Below are positions 1 to 6,528 of a stretch of DNA of 12,175 nucleotides, in pieces. Position numbers and translations under genes: made by a program. The stretch's first letter is position 1. The number at the start of each line of letters is the position of its first letter. Where the stretch lies: contig CABRZK010000048.1 of the NCBI GenBank assembly GCA_902475415.1, positions 1 through 12,175 on the forward strand, given 5' to 3'. The DNA is from an uncultured Eubacterium sp. (GTDB lineage Bacteria; Bacillota; Clostridia; Lachnospirales; Lachnospiraceae). The notes beneath the pieces are model-generated. The model did no database searches and was not told the DNA's origin. It saw only the letters and a program-made list of their open reading frames with translations.

Positions 1-629
1 CCTTCCGGCAGAGAAATCCGGCGTAATGCCTGACAGCTTTCAAAAGCTTCTTCTGCAATCCTTTTAACACCCTCCGGTAAAATTACATTCTGAAGATACA
101 TCTGACCTTCCAGCGCATGCGTTCCGATACATACAGTTCCAGAAACTACCTCGTAAGATTTCCGTTCATCTTCTGCCCGGACTGCCACAAGCACATAGCC
201 ATCTGTATGTTTCTCATACAATCCATATCCATCAGAAAAATAATACGGATTATCTGCTGCCACATCCAGTGCGATTTTTCCCCATTCCCAGGGACGCGCA
301 AGTTCTGCAATAGAAGCCGGCAGATGCATCTTTGTGACCGCTGTCACAAGCAGCGCATTTTCACCAATTTTCTGCACGCCATCCTGTAAAAGAAGCGTTT
401 CCAGACTCATGCACATTTTAAAGGCACCATCTCCGATTTCAATCACCGTACCCGGCACTTCGATGGACTCGATCAGTGCTCCATGCAGGCTGAACGCCTC
501 CGGCCCGATTTTTCGGACCGGCAGACCTTCGATTTCGGACGGAATCACAACCTGTGTCTCTGCGCCATCATATTCTTCGATGACAATTCCATCGTTTTCT
601 TTTCTATATCTGTAATTGTTCCAATGCAT
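1..629 (-). CDS. Leucine-rich repeat (LRR_5, BspA-like) protein, N-terminal part
   Basis: The frame is open from an ATG at 629 to the window edge (209 full codons), so only the N-terminal part is seen. It shows the BspA/LRR_5 pattern: IPSEIEGLPVRKIGPEAF at about residues 29-46, then IEIGDGAFKMCMSLETL (63-79), VQKIGENALL (85-94), and, after a spacer at about 106-155, VKRIAEEAFESCQALRRI (188-205). These IG..AF..C..L units form a solenoid used for protein-protein contacts; LRR_5 proteins are often secreted. Here the N-terminus (MHWNNYRYRKENDG) is charged and has no signal peptide or membrane segment, so a cytoplasmic location is inferred. The ATG lies inside the upstream ATPase gene (26-base overlap) and has an AGGA ribosome binding site 8 bases ahead, which points to translational coupling. 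The partner or ligand cannot be told. Family assignment is firm; function is unknown. Confidence 0.85.
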   Translation of the reverse strand, partial: MHWNNYRYRKENDGIVIEEYDGAETQVVIPSEIEGLPVRKIGPEAFSLHGALIESIEVPGTVIEIGDGAFKMCMSLETLLLQDGVQKIGENALLVTAVTKMHLPASIAELARPWEWGKIALDVAADNPYYFSDGYGLYEKHTDGYVLVAVRAEDERKSYEVVSGTVCIGTHALEGQMYLQNVILPEGVKRIAEEAFESCQALRRISLPE

Positions 630-2124
630 CTGAAATTTCCTGCTGTCTTTCATACAATTGATATTTTTTGTTATATTTGAAATATTCTTTGCAACCTTTG
701 CGGCTGATGAATTTCATGCTGTTTGCATTTACCGTCAGATCTGTCACCAGAATCAGCATTTCATTTCCTGTACCGAAGATTTTCTCCACAAATGCGAAGA
801 GATTTTCCAGCTCCCGGCTGATCTCATCACTGCCGGCTTTCATCTCTGCCACCTGATCATCAAAAGCCTCTTTGATAAACAGAAATGCTGCCTGTGCATC
901 CGTGATTCCCTGCATGCGAAGTTCTTTTGCATCTTTCTGTAAAGTACGGATTACAAGCTGGTATCCATGGTGTGCGGCTGTCGAAAGTGCATTCGCCTTG
1001 TCTTCCTGCTGCATTTTTTCCTGCATCTGGTCAGCACGTGTCTCCAGTAATACCGGAATCTCAGAACTGTCCCCGGCAAAACCGGCAAGCTCTGCTTTGA
1101 CTTCTTTTAAAACCGGAAGCAGACTGCGCAGGGCATCTTCCAGTTCCACATTTTTGCGTATTTTATCCTGCAGCGCATCCAGCAACAGACCAAGCAGCGA
1201 AATACGCTCATCAAATGCAGCATTTTTTGCTCGTTTCCGCACCTCTGCATCTGCATCACCGGCAAGGATCTGTGCAACACGGTAATCTTTTTTGTACTTC
1301 TGGTACAAATCATAGTAGGATGCAAACTCTCTGGCAATCCGCTTGTTATGCAGATACTGTCCAACCAGCACCTCATCCACAGTGAATCCGTTTTCCTCAT
1401 ACAGATAGATGGTCTCGGACAGATCTTCCCATCCACGGGCTGTCACATAAGATTTTCCATCAACGGTATTTTCAATCACATAAAAATCATTTTTCTTGAT
1501 ATCCAGATAGGTCAGAATGGAGCCATGTAAGCCTTTTGTAACTGCATATTTGCGCCAGGTATCATAATCGGCTTCCACTTCCAGCACTTTCAGACGGTCC
1601 ATGGTTACGATATCAAACTCACGGACCGAACGGTTAAACTGCGGCGGATTTCCGGCTGTTGCAACTACCCATCCCTGCGGAATCTGATGCCTGCCAAAGG
1701 TTTTATACTGCAAAAACTGCAGCATGGACGGTGCCAGTGTCTCTGACACACAGTTGATCTCATCTAAAAACAGAATTCCTTCTGTCTTTCCGGTCACTTC
1801 CATCGCCTCGTATACCGATGCCACGATCTCGCTCATGGTATATTCGGATACATCAAATTCGGTTCCCTGATACTTTTTATGACTGATAAACGGCAGACCA
1901 AGGGCACTCTGTCTGGTATGGTGTGTCATGGAATAAGACACCAGTGCGATGTCCATCTCCTGTGCAATCTGCTCCATGACAGCCGTCTTTCCAATTCCTG
2001 GTGCGCCCAGCAAAAATACCGGTCGCTGCCGCTCAATCGGAATACGATAATCTCCAAATTCATCTTTCATCAGATAAATACGGACTGCCTTTTCAATCTG
2101 TTCCTTTGCTTCCTGTATATTCAT
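604..2124 (-). CDS. MoxR-type AAA+ ATPase with long helical C-terminal region
   Basis: This is a 506-residue AAA+ ATPase of the MoxR/dynein-related type, chaperone-like machines that use ATP to remodel or activate partners, often a VWA protein encoded next door. Visible motifs: Walker A GAPGIGKT (residues 40-47), Walker B ILFLDE (117-122), sensor-1 Asn in TAGNP (157-161), an Arg in FDIVTMDRLKV (R177) that may be the arginine finger, and a sensor-2-like TARGWEDL (228-235). Classic MoxR proteins are about 300-350 residues; here about 250 more follow the core. They are largely helical and charged (about 300-450) and end in a conserved-looking segment with LVTDLTVN (459-466). No signal peptide or membrane segment is seen, so it should be cytoplasmic. 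The ATG at 2124 follows GGAGGAT by 8 bases and lies 16 bases after the VWA gene's stop. The LRR gene starts within its 3' end, so the three genes form one transcription unit. Its client is not known. Confidence 0.92.
   Translation of the reverse strand: MNIQEAKEQIEKAVRIYLMKDEFGDYRIPIERQRPVFLLGAPGIGKTAVMEQIAQEMDIALVSYSMTHHTRQSALGLPFISHKKYQGTEFDVSEYTMSEIVASVYEAMEVTGKTEGILFLDEINCVSETLAPSMLQFLQYKTFGRHQIPQGWVVATAGNPPQFNRSVREFDIVTMDRLKVLEVEADYDTWRKYAVTKGLHGSILTYLDIKKNDFYVIENTVDGKSYVTARGWEDLSETIYLYEENGFTVDEVLVGQYLHNKRIAREFASYYDLYQKYKKDYRVAQILAGDADAEVRKRAKNAAFDERISLLGLLLDALQDKIRKNVELEDALRSLLPVLKEVKAELAGFAGDSSEIPVLLETRADQMQEKMQQEDKANALSTAAHHGYQLVIRTLQKDAKELRMQGITDAQAAFLFIKEAFDDQVAEMKAGSDEISRELENLFAFVEKIFGTGNEMLILVTDLTVNANSMKFISRKGCKEYFKYNKKYQLYERQQEISDALEQLQI
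638..642 (-). promoter_or_regulatory. Ribosome binding site of the LRR gene, inside the MoxR gene
   Basis: Reading the minus strand, CAGGA is followed by 8 bases and then ATG at 629-627. It supports starting the LRR gene within the last 26 bases of the ATPase gene. The next in-frame codons (HWNNYRYRKENDG) lead directly into the first repeat. Confidence 0.6.
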
Positions 2125-2140
2125 GTAATTTTATCCTCCG

Positions 2141-3544
2141 TTATATATCATCTGCATCCAGAACCAGGCGGATGGCCCACATTGGTACTTCCGGAATGCT
2201 GTAACCTTCCTGTACAAACACAAATGCCGTCTGATAATCCGGCATGCGTTCCGGGAAGGTTCCCTGACCGTCTGTAAAATAGATCAGGCCCTTCAGATCC
2301 TGAAATTCATGTCTGCGGATCAGTCCGTCCACATATTCAAAGACCGGTCTGAAATCAGTGCCACCAAAACCGCATAATTCCACATCTTCCATATATGTTT
2401 CAAATTCTTCATCTGTAGTCACTTTCACATCACGCTGAATCTTTTCATCACACTGAATGATATGAATGTTGACCCGTTCAAAATAGCTTTCGCTGCTTTT
2501 CAAAATATTGTATGTTTTCCGTAAAAAACGCTCTACTGTCTTTCCCTGACAGGAACCGGACGTATCAATCGCAATGACAAACTCCCGGATTCGCTTGTTT
2601 TCCCGGTATTCCAAAGGTTCCACCAGCGGCATGTTTTCATACAACTGTAAGCCGTATGTATAATAGATGTAATCAAACTCATCGTCATTCACATGCATTT
2701 CTTCGCCCAGAACTGCAAATTTCCGCAAAAACTCACCGTAATCATATTTTTCCCGCAAAGCAGCATTGAGATTCAGGAGCAGACTTCCTGCGCCATATCC
2801 TTGCTCATGGGAAAACATCTCCAGATCCGTCTTGGCATGCTGGCTGACATCCTGCCAGTCTCCCTGACGCTGTCCCACCAGAGCCTCGTCAATGTCTTCC
2901 TGCTCGCCTTCTTCCCCGGTATCTGCCTCATGGCATCCCACCATGGCGGTTCGGGTGTCCGTAGTAATGCTGTCGTTTCTGCGTTCGCCGGCCTCATTTT
3001 CCTTCAGCGGAATCCATTTCAGATGATCATCCCACATAAACTGCAGCTCTTCCCGGAAAAATTCTGCACTTTCCTCCGGATGCTCATACAGCCAGCGGTA
3101 AATCTTTTCTGCCGTCAGAATCGGTACCTTTTCAGCCAAATGAGATAATGTGCGGCGCAAAGAAGCATCCCGTTCCAGTTCCACACAGCTCAGATTCAAG
3201 TCTAAAATCGCCTGTTCCACCGCCAGATCCGTGGCCAGATCCCAGCATTCCCGATCCAGCTTTTCATACTGAAACGGATGGCTGAAGATACAGTGTAAAA
3301 TCATATGTAAAAATGCCCGGGTACAGGCATTTTTTTCTTTTTTAAATGCATGCAGCACATATTCCGGGTTGTAGTACATCGTTTCCCCGTCTACACCAAA
3401 GGCCGCCACACTGTCTGCTGCCACCAGTGGCATCCGGAATAAAGCTCTGTCGAGAAACCGCAGCGCGATCATCAGCTCATCTCTTGCATAAGCCATGACT
3501 TTTGCCGCAAGTTCCTCCACTGTCTTTTGTTTTTCCTGTTCCAT
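2141..3544 (-). CDS. DUF2201-like putative metallopeptidase-fold protein with C-terminal VWA domain
   Basis: This 467-residue protein has two parts. Residues about 10-290 match the DUF2201 (COG3864) style: a His-rich helix HMILHCIFSH (80-89), then CWDLATDLAVEQAI (100-113), and an acidic linker (about 205-220). Residues about 318-467 form a VWA-like domain with a full MIDAS metal site: DTSGS (327-331), the Thr of GGTDF (T396) and the Asp of FTDG (D425). VWA domains bind partners through a metal ion. In this family the N-terminal domain resembles an HExxH metallopeptidase, but here Met replaces the Glu (HMILH), so peptidase activity is doubtful. No signal peptide or membrane helix is seen, so it is probably cytoplasmic. 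It is the first gene of the operon, with the MoxR ATPase 16 bases downstream, the usual partnership. The ATG at 3544 follows GAGG by 7 bases. The biological process served by these pairs is largely uncharacterised. Confidence 0.88.
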   Translation of the reverse strand: MEQEKQKTVEELAAKVMAYARDELMIALRFLDRALFRMPLVAADSVAAFGVDGETMYYNPEYVLHAFKKEKNACTRAFLHMILHCIFSHPFQYEKLDRECWDLATDLAVEQAILDLNLSCVELERDASLRRTLSHLAEKVPILTAEKIYRWLYEHPEESAEFFREELQFMWDDHLKWIPLKENEAGERRNDSITTDTRTAMVGCHEADTGEEGEQEDIDEALVGQRQGDWQDVSQHAKTDLEMFSHEQGYGAGSLLLNLNAALREKYDYGEFLRKFAVLGEEMHVNDDEFDYIYYTYGLQLYENMPLVEPLEYRENKRIREFVIAIDTSGSCQGKTVERFLRKTYNILKSSESYFERVNIHIIQCDEKIQRDVKVTTDEEFETYMEDVELCGFGGTDFRPVFEYVDGLIRRHEFQDLKGLIYFTDGQGTFPERMPDYQTAFVFVQEGYSIPEVPMWAIRLVLDADDI

Positions 3545-3678
3545 TCATGTTCCTCATTTTATGATGGTTATTTTATTGCCATGTCACGCCATTTCATTTA
3601 AATCGTTTGAAACAGCTTTTTGAATGTATTAAAAAACCTTCCAAGTATCTGGGCTTTCAAACACACTCTGGTCTTGAT

Positions 3679-3707
3679 AGTGTAACACATCTTGCTTTTC
3701 GGAACAA
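3679..3707 (-). promoter_or_regulatory. Candidate promoter of the VWA-MoxR-LRR operon
   Basis: On the minus strand, TTGTTC (3707-3702) is separated by 17 bases from TACACT (3684-3679), which is preceded by an extended -10 TG. The -35 matches the consensus at only three positions, so this is tentative. It would leave a leader of about 125 bases before the ATG at 3544. The 176-base gap (3545-3720) holds no other clear element. Confidence 0.33.
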
Positions 3708-3720
3708 GTAAACTGTAATG

Positions 3721-5136
3721 CTAAAGCACTTCTTCTATTCGCAGTAGTTCATTATACTTTGCTGTGCGCTCTCCTCTGCACGGTGCGCCTGTCTTGATCT
3801 GACCACAGTTTAACGCTACTGCGATATCTGCGATCATCGAATCTTCCGTCTCCCCGGAGCGGTGGGACACGATTGTCTGATAGCCGTTTCTTTTTGCCAG
3901 CACAATTGCCTCAAAACTTTCCGATAAGGTTCCAATCTGGTTTACTTTAATCAGAATCGCATTCCCTGCCTTCCTGGTGATTCCTTCTTTTAACCGTTTC
4001 GGATTTGTCACAAACAGGTCATCACCCACAAGCTGTACCTTATCCCCCAGTCGTCTGGTCAGTTTCTGCCAGCCTTCCCAGTCATTTTCATCCAATCCAT
4101 CCTCGATAGAAACAATCGGATACTTCTGAACCAATTGTTCATAATAAGCAATCATCTCCTCCGTAGTTCTGTGAACCGACAAAGAAATCGTATCTGCCAG
4201 CACTCCTATTGTCTCTGCTTTTGGCATTTTCTGTTCATTGGAATGCAAAATTTCCTGCGGCGAATTGCTTTCACACTGATTTCCTTTCGCCATCACCTCA
4301 GCTACTTTCAGGCGTGTTTCCCCCGGGAAATCATACAATCCGGAATCTTTGTTATACAACTCACTGGCCGCCACATCCATTGCAAATGCAATCTGCGTCC
4401 CCGGTTCATAACCAGCTTCCTTTACTGCCCGCACCAGATAATCCAGCACTTCCTCCGCATTTTTCAGATCCGGAGCAAAACCTCCTTCATCCCCCACAGA
4501 AGTCGTGTAACCATCTTTTTCCAGAAGGCTTTTTAATGTATGGTAAATTTCCACACACCAGCGCAGACCTTCCCTGAAAATAAAATTACCCTCATCATCA
4601 CGTGCACCAACCGGCATGATCATAAACTCCTGAAAATCAACTGTATTATCGGCATGTCGGCCCCCATTTAAAATATTCATCATCGGGATTGGCATACGGA
4701 TTCCATATACTCCTCCCAGATATCGAAACAGTGGCAGATTCAACGCTTTTGCACAAGCTTTCGCGCAGGCCATCGACACAGACAGCGTGGCATTTGCTCC
4801 CAGATTACACTTATTTTCTGTACCATCTGTACAGCACAAAATAGAATCAATAAACACCTGATTGGATGCATCTTTTCCAATCAAGACTTCCTTGATCCGG
4901 TCATTGACATTAACAACTGCCTGATGCACCCCTTTTCCATGATAACGCCTCGAATCCGTATCCCGAAGCTCTTTTGCCTCATGTTCTCCGGTACTCGCTC
5001 CGGATGGCACACTTGCTCTTCCCGTAAATACGTGATTTCCGTCTTTCACTTTTACTTCTGTCTCTACCGTCGGATTTCCACGGGAATCCAGAATTTCTCT
5101 TGCATATACATCCACAATTTCCAGATAAACAGCCAT
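3721..5136 (-). CDS. eno: Enolase (phosphopyruvate hydratase), variant with an internal insertion
   Basis: Enolase interconverts 2-phosphoglycerate and phosphoenolpyruvate in glycolysis, in the cytoplasm, using Mg2+. The protein has 471 residues against about 430 usually. Key residues are in place: the SGASTGE loop (45-51), H161 in GGRHADN, E170, E217 in GDEGG, metal ligands D254, E345 and D372, K397 in LIKVNQIG, H425-R426-S427 and K448 in IKTGAP. Compared with E. coli numbering the offset is +8 up to D254 and +55 from E345 on, which means a net insertion of 47 residues at about 276-320. The C-terminus stops at RIEEVL, about 16 residues earlier than in E. coli. The start at 5136 is chosen because MAVYLEIVDVYAREILDSRG fits the family N-terminus and AGAGG lies 7 bases ahead; the frame stays open to 5319, but that extra part does not resemble enolase. 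It stands alone rather than in a glycolytic operon, so it may be a second enolase copy. Confidence 0.93.
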   Translation of the reverse strand: MAVYLEIVDVYAREILDSRGNPTVETEVKVKDGNHVFTGRASVPSGASTGEHEAKELRDTDSRRYHGKGVHQAVVNVNDRIKEVLIGKDASNQVFIDSILCCTDGTENKCNLGANATLSVSMACAKACAKALNLPLFRYLGGVYGIRMPIPMMNILNGGRHADNTVDFQEFMIMPVGARDDEGNFIFREGLRWCVEIYHTLKSLLEKDGYTTSVGDEGGFAPDLKNAEEVLDYLVRAVKEAGYEPGTQIAFAMDVAASELYNKDSGLYDFPGETRLKVAEVMAKGNQCESNSPQEILHSNEQKMPKAETIGVLADTISLSVHRTTEEMIAYYEQLVQKYPIVSIEDGLDENDWEGWQKLTRRLGDKVQLVGDDLFVTNPKRLKEGITRKAGNAILIKVNQIGTLSESFEAIVLAKRNGYQTIVSHRSGETEDSMIADIAVALNCGQIKTGAPCRGERTAKYNELLRIEEVL

Positions 5137-5143
5137 AATCTTA

Positions 5144-5151
5144 CCTCTTCC
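5144..5151 (-). promoter_or_regulatory. Ribosome binding site fixing the enolase start
   Basis: GGAAGAGG on the minus strand ends 7 bases before the ATG at 5136. It favours this start over the in-frame upstream ATG codons, whose translation (for example MKRKILLSLSNRVIS) has no counterpart in enolases. Confidence 0.65.
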
Positions 5152-5280
5152 TTTCTTCTCTGATCCGCCAAACACTTTGCTAATTACACGGTTACTCAGC
5201 GAAAGCAGTATTTTTCTTTTCATTATCTGCTGTTTTTCTTTTTTTATGTACTGATACATTCGTGTTATGGATTTTTCTAA

Positions 5281-5310
5281 ATAAAAATAACTGGCATCGT
5301 TCAATGTCAA
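5281..5310 (-). promoter_or_regulatory. Weak candidate promoter for eno
   Basis: A perfect -35 hexamer TTGACA (5310-5305, minus strand) lies in the loop of the large hairpin. It is followed after 18 bases by TTTTAT (5286-5281), a four-of-six match to the -10. The hairpin beneath it makes this uncertain. I see no better promoter in the 146 bases between here and the enolase start. Confidence 0.25.
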
Positions 5311-5340
5311 TAGTAGCATTGAACAGTGCCAGTTATTTTT
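5283..5340 (-). terminator. Large inverted repeat, probable bidirectional terminator
   Basis: Two 24-base arms (5283-5306 and 5317-5340) are reverse complements except at two central positions, around a 10-base loop. The outer part is an A/T run next to a GC-bearing stem (ACTGGCA/TGCCAGT), so transcripts on either strand would form a hairpin followed by U-rich sequence. On the minus strand it starts 47 bases after the stop of the membrane protein gene, which makes it that gene's likely terminator. It is longer than most intrinsic terminators. Confidence 0.65.
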
Positions 5341-5386
5341 TCATTTTTATATCACTATATCGTATTTCTCAGAGAATGCAAAGATT

Positions 5387-6358
5387 TTAGTTATACAGCT
5401 CACCGGTTGATTCATCAATATACCAGTATCCGCCTTCCTGGTTGCCCAGACCACTGGAACTGCTTCCTGTGGAGCTGCTACTAGAATTTGAATTACTGTT
5501 TGCATTACCGCCTGTATTTCCGGAACTGTTGGAATTGTTGGCATTACTGCTGGAATTATTTCCGGAATTTCCAGAACTGCTGGAGCTGCCAGAACCAGAT
5601 GTCGTATTCTTTTTCTTCGTGGTAGAAGAACTGTTGGACGACGTTGTATTAGACGAACTCGAGGAAGTCGTTGACTTTTTCTTTGTTGTCTTCGTATCAG
5701 AACTGCTGTTACTATTATCTGACTTCTTGCTCTCCGACTCCTGCTGTTTTTTCTTCGCTGCTTCCTCTTCCTGTTGCTTCTGCGCCTCTTCTGCCTGCTG
5801 TTTCTCGGTGTCTATCGCTGTGATACGATCAGTATAAGATGCAATCAGCCCGTCAATTGTCGTATTCAGCTCCGTATATTTTTCTTCACTTACAACACCA
5901 TATGTATCATATTCAGTCTGGATATTCTTTTTTAATTCTGTCAGAGCAGTAACCAGTGTATTTAATTTATCCTTGTCTGTCTCAGCATTGACATCTTCCA
6001 CACTGCTTGCACTAATCGTGTTATTATAATCATCCTCAAAATATTTCCGTTCTGAAGTAAGGTTGGATTCATATAACTTGATACAATCATTGATGATTCC
6101 TTCATGCTTCTGATATTCATCATAGCTTTCCACGGTATTCTGCAGTGCTTTCAGCTTCGCATCTCTGTCGCCTGCCTTGTCAAAAGCATCTGCCAGTCCC
6201 TGAATTTCATCCAGTTTCGCATCAATTTTTTCCTGTCGCTGCGCCTCTTTGTGTTTTGCATATGCTTTTTTACCAAACATACCAGCCACCGCGGCAACCA
6301 GCACAATACACACAACCAGAATAATAATCATGGTTTCTCTTTTTTTTCTTGCTCTCAT
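5387..6358 (-). CDS. Single-pass membrane protein with coiled coil and Ser/Asn-rich tail
   Basis: I do not recognise a family for this 323-residue protein. A basic N-terminus (MRARKKRE) precedes a hydrophobic helix at residues 10-28, with no lipobox or clear cleavage site, so it is probably a signal anchor with the rest outside the cell. Residues about 33-210 are charged and helical, ending in a Gln/Glu/Lys-rich coiled-coil stretch (183-212). Residues 212-303 are almost only Ser, Asn, Thr, Gly and Lys, a likely flexible wall-spanning linker. The last 20 residues (GNQEGGYWYIDESTGELYN at the end) are aromatic and non-repetitive and could be a small functional tip. There is no LPXTG sorting signal. 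The ATG at 6358 is chosen over a GTG at 6385 because GGGG lies 8 bases before it and the promoter would leave the GTG almost no leader. It is a single-gene unit between its own promoter and a hairpin. A surface or envelope role is inferred only. Confidence 0.8.
   Translation of the reverse strand: MRARKKRETMIIILVVCIVLVAAVAGMFGKKAYAKHKEAQRQEKIDAKLDEIQGLADAFDKAGDRDAKLKALQNTVESYDEYQKHEGIINDCIKLYESNLTSERKYFEDDYNNTISASSVEDVNAETDKDKLNTLVTALTELKKNIQTEYDTYGVVSEEKYTELNTTIDGLIASYTDRITAIDTEKQQAEEAQKQQEEEAAKKKQQESESKKSDNSNSSSDTKTTKKKSTTSSSSSNTTSSNSSSTTKKKNTTSGSGSSSSSGNSGNNSSSNANNSNSSGNTGGNANSNSNSSSSSTGSSSSGLGNQEGGYWYIDESTGELYN
5450..5725 (-). repeat. Low-complexity Ser/Asn/Thr-coding tract
   Basis: These bases encode residues 212-303 of the membrane protein, dominated by Ser and Asn with short Thr-Lys runs (TTKKK occurs twice, at about 224-228 and 246-250). 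Mixed Ser codons are used, so this looks like a selected protein linker rather than a recent expansion of one DNA unit. Confidence 0.7.
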
Positions 6359-6366
6359 GGTTTTTA

Positions 6367-6373
6367 CCCCTTT
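6367..6373 (-). promoter_or_regulatory. Ribosome binding site fixing the membrane protein start
   Basis: AAAGGGG on the minus strand ends 8 bases before the ATG at 6358. It sits downstream of the alternative GTG at 6385 and so supports the ATG. Confidence 0.6.
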
Positions 6374-6398
6374 TTCTGTTTGCACTTATTATGTAATT

Positions 6399-6426
6399 AT
6401 TATACCAGTTTTCTTCCATAATGCAA
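6399..6426 (-). promoter_or_regulatory. Extended -10 promoter of the membrane protein gene
   Basis: On the minus strand a perfect TATAAT (6404-6399) is preceded by the extended -10 TGG. TTGCAT (6426-6421) lies 16 bases upstream as a half-matching -35. Transcription would begin near 6392, giving a leader of about 34 bases before the ATG at 6358. This is the best sigma-A-type promoter in the window. Confidence 0.65.
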
Positions 6427-6444
6427 CGACTCCGACAGACAAAT

Positions 6445-6528
6445 CATTCTCAAAGATTGCTCCATCACAATAGATTACCTGTATTTCATTCAAAAGACTG
6501 TCCCATCACGATCAGATTACCTGAAATT
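6445..6528 (-). repeat. Two imperfect tandem 42-bp units at the end of the beta-helix gene
   Basis: Unit 6445-6486 and unit 6487-6528 align along their length with scattered substitutions and a compensating one-base insertion and deletion. Shared cores are ccatcac and agattacctg. The unit nearer the gene contains its stop codon (6512-6514); the other lies between the stop and the next gene's promoter. Confidence 0.6.

Noticed and set aside
1107..1436. 109-residue minus-strand frame inside the MoxR gene
   Set aside because: It is an out-of-frame shadow of a clearly coding AAA+ gene and has no ribosome binding site that I could support.
3608..3622. cre-like sequence TGAAACAGCTTTTTG in the leader of the VWA operon
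   Set aside because: It departs from the CcpA-site consensus at the central CG and lacks symmetry; it is probably chance in AT-rich DNA.
3631..3652. Possible weak terminator (CCAG-ATAC-TTGG hairpin, then AAGG and six T on the minus strand)
   Set aside because: The stem has only four pairs, one a wobble, and is separated from the T run; it would also lie within the proposed leader of the next operon.
5137..5319. In-frame N-terminal extension of enolase of about 60 residues
   Set aside because: It runs through the hairpin arm and a leader, does not resemble enolase, and a good ribosome binding site precedes the ATG at 5136.
5442..5837. 131-residue plus-strand frame rich in Leu, Glu and Phe
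   Set aside because: It is the complement of the Ser/Asn/Thr-coding tract of the membrane protein; its composition is explained by that low complexity.
6359..6385. GTG start nine codons upstream for the membrane protein
   Set aside because: The promoter at 6399-6426 would leave a leader of only a few bases, and the GGGG ribosome binding site lies after this GTG.
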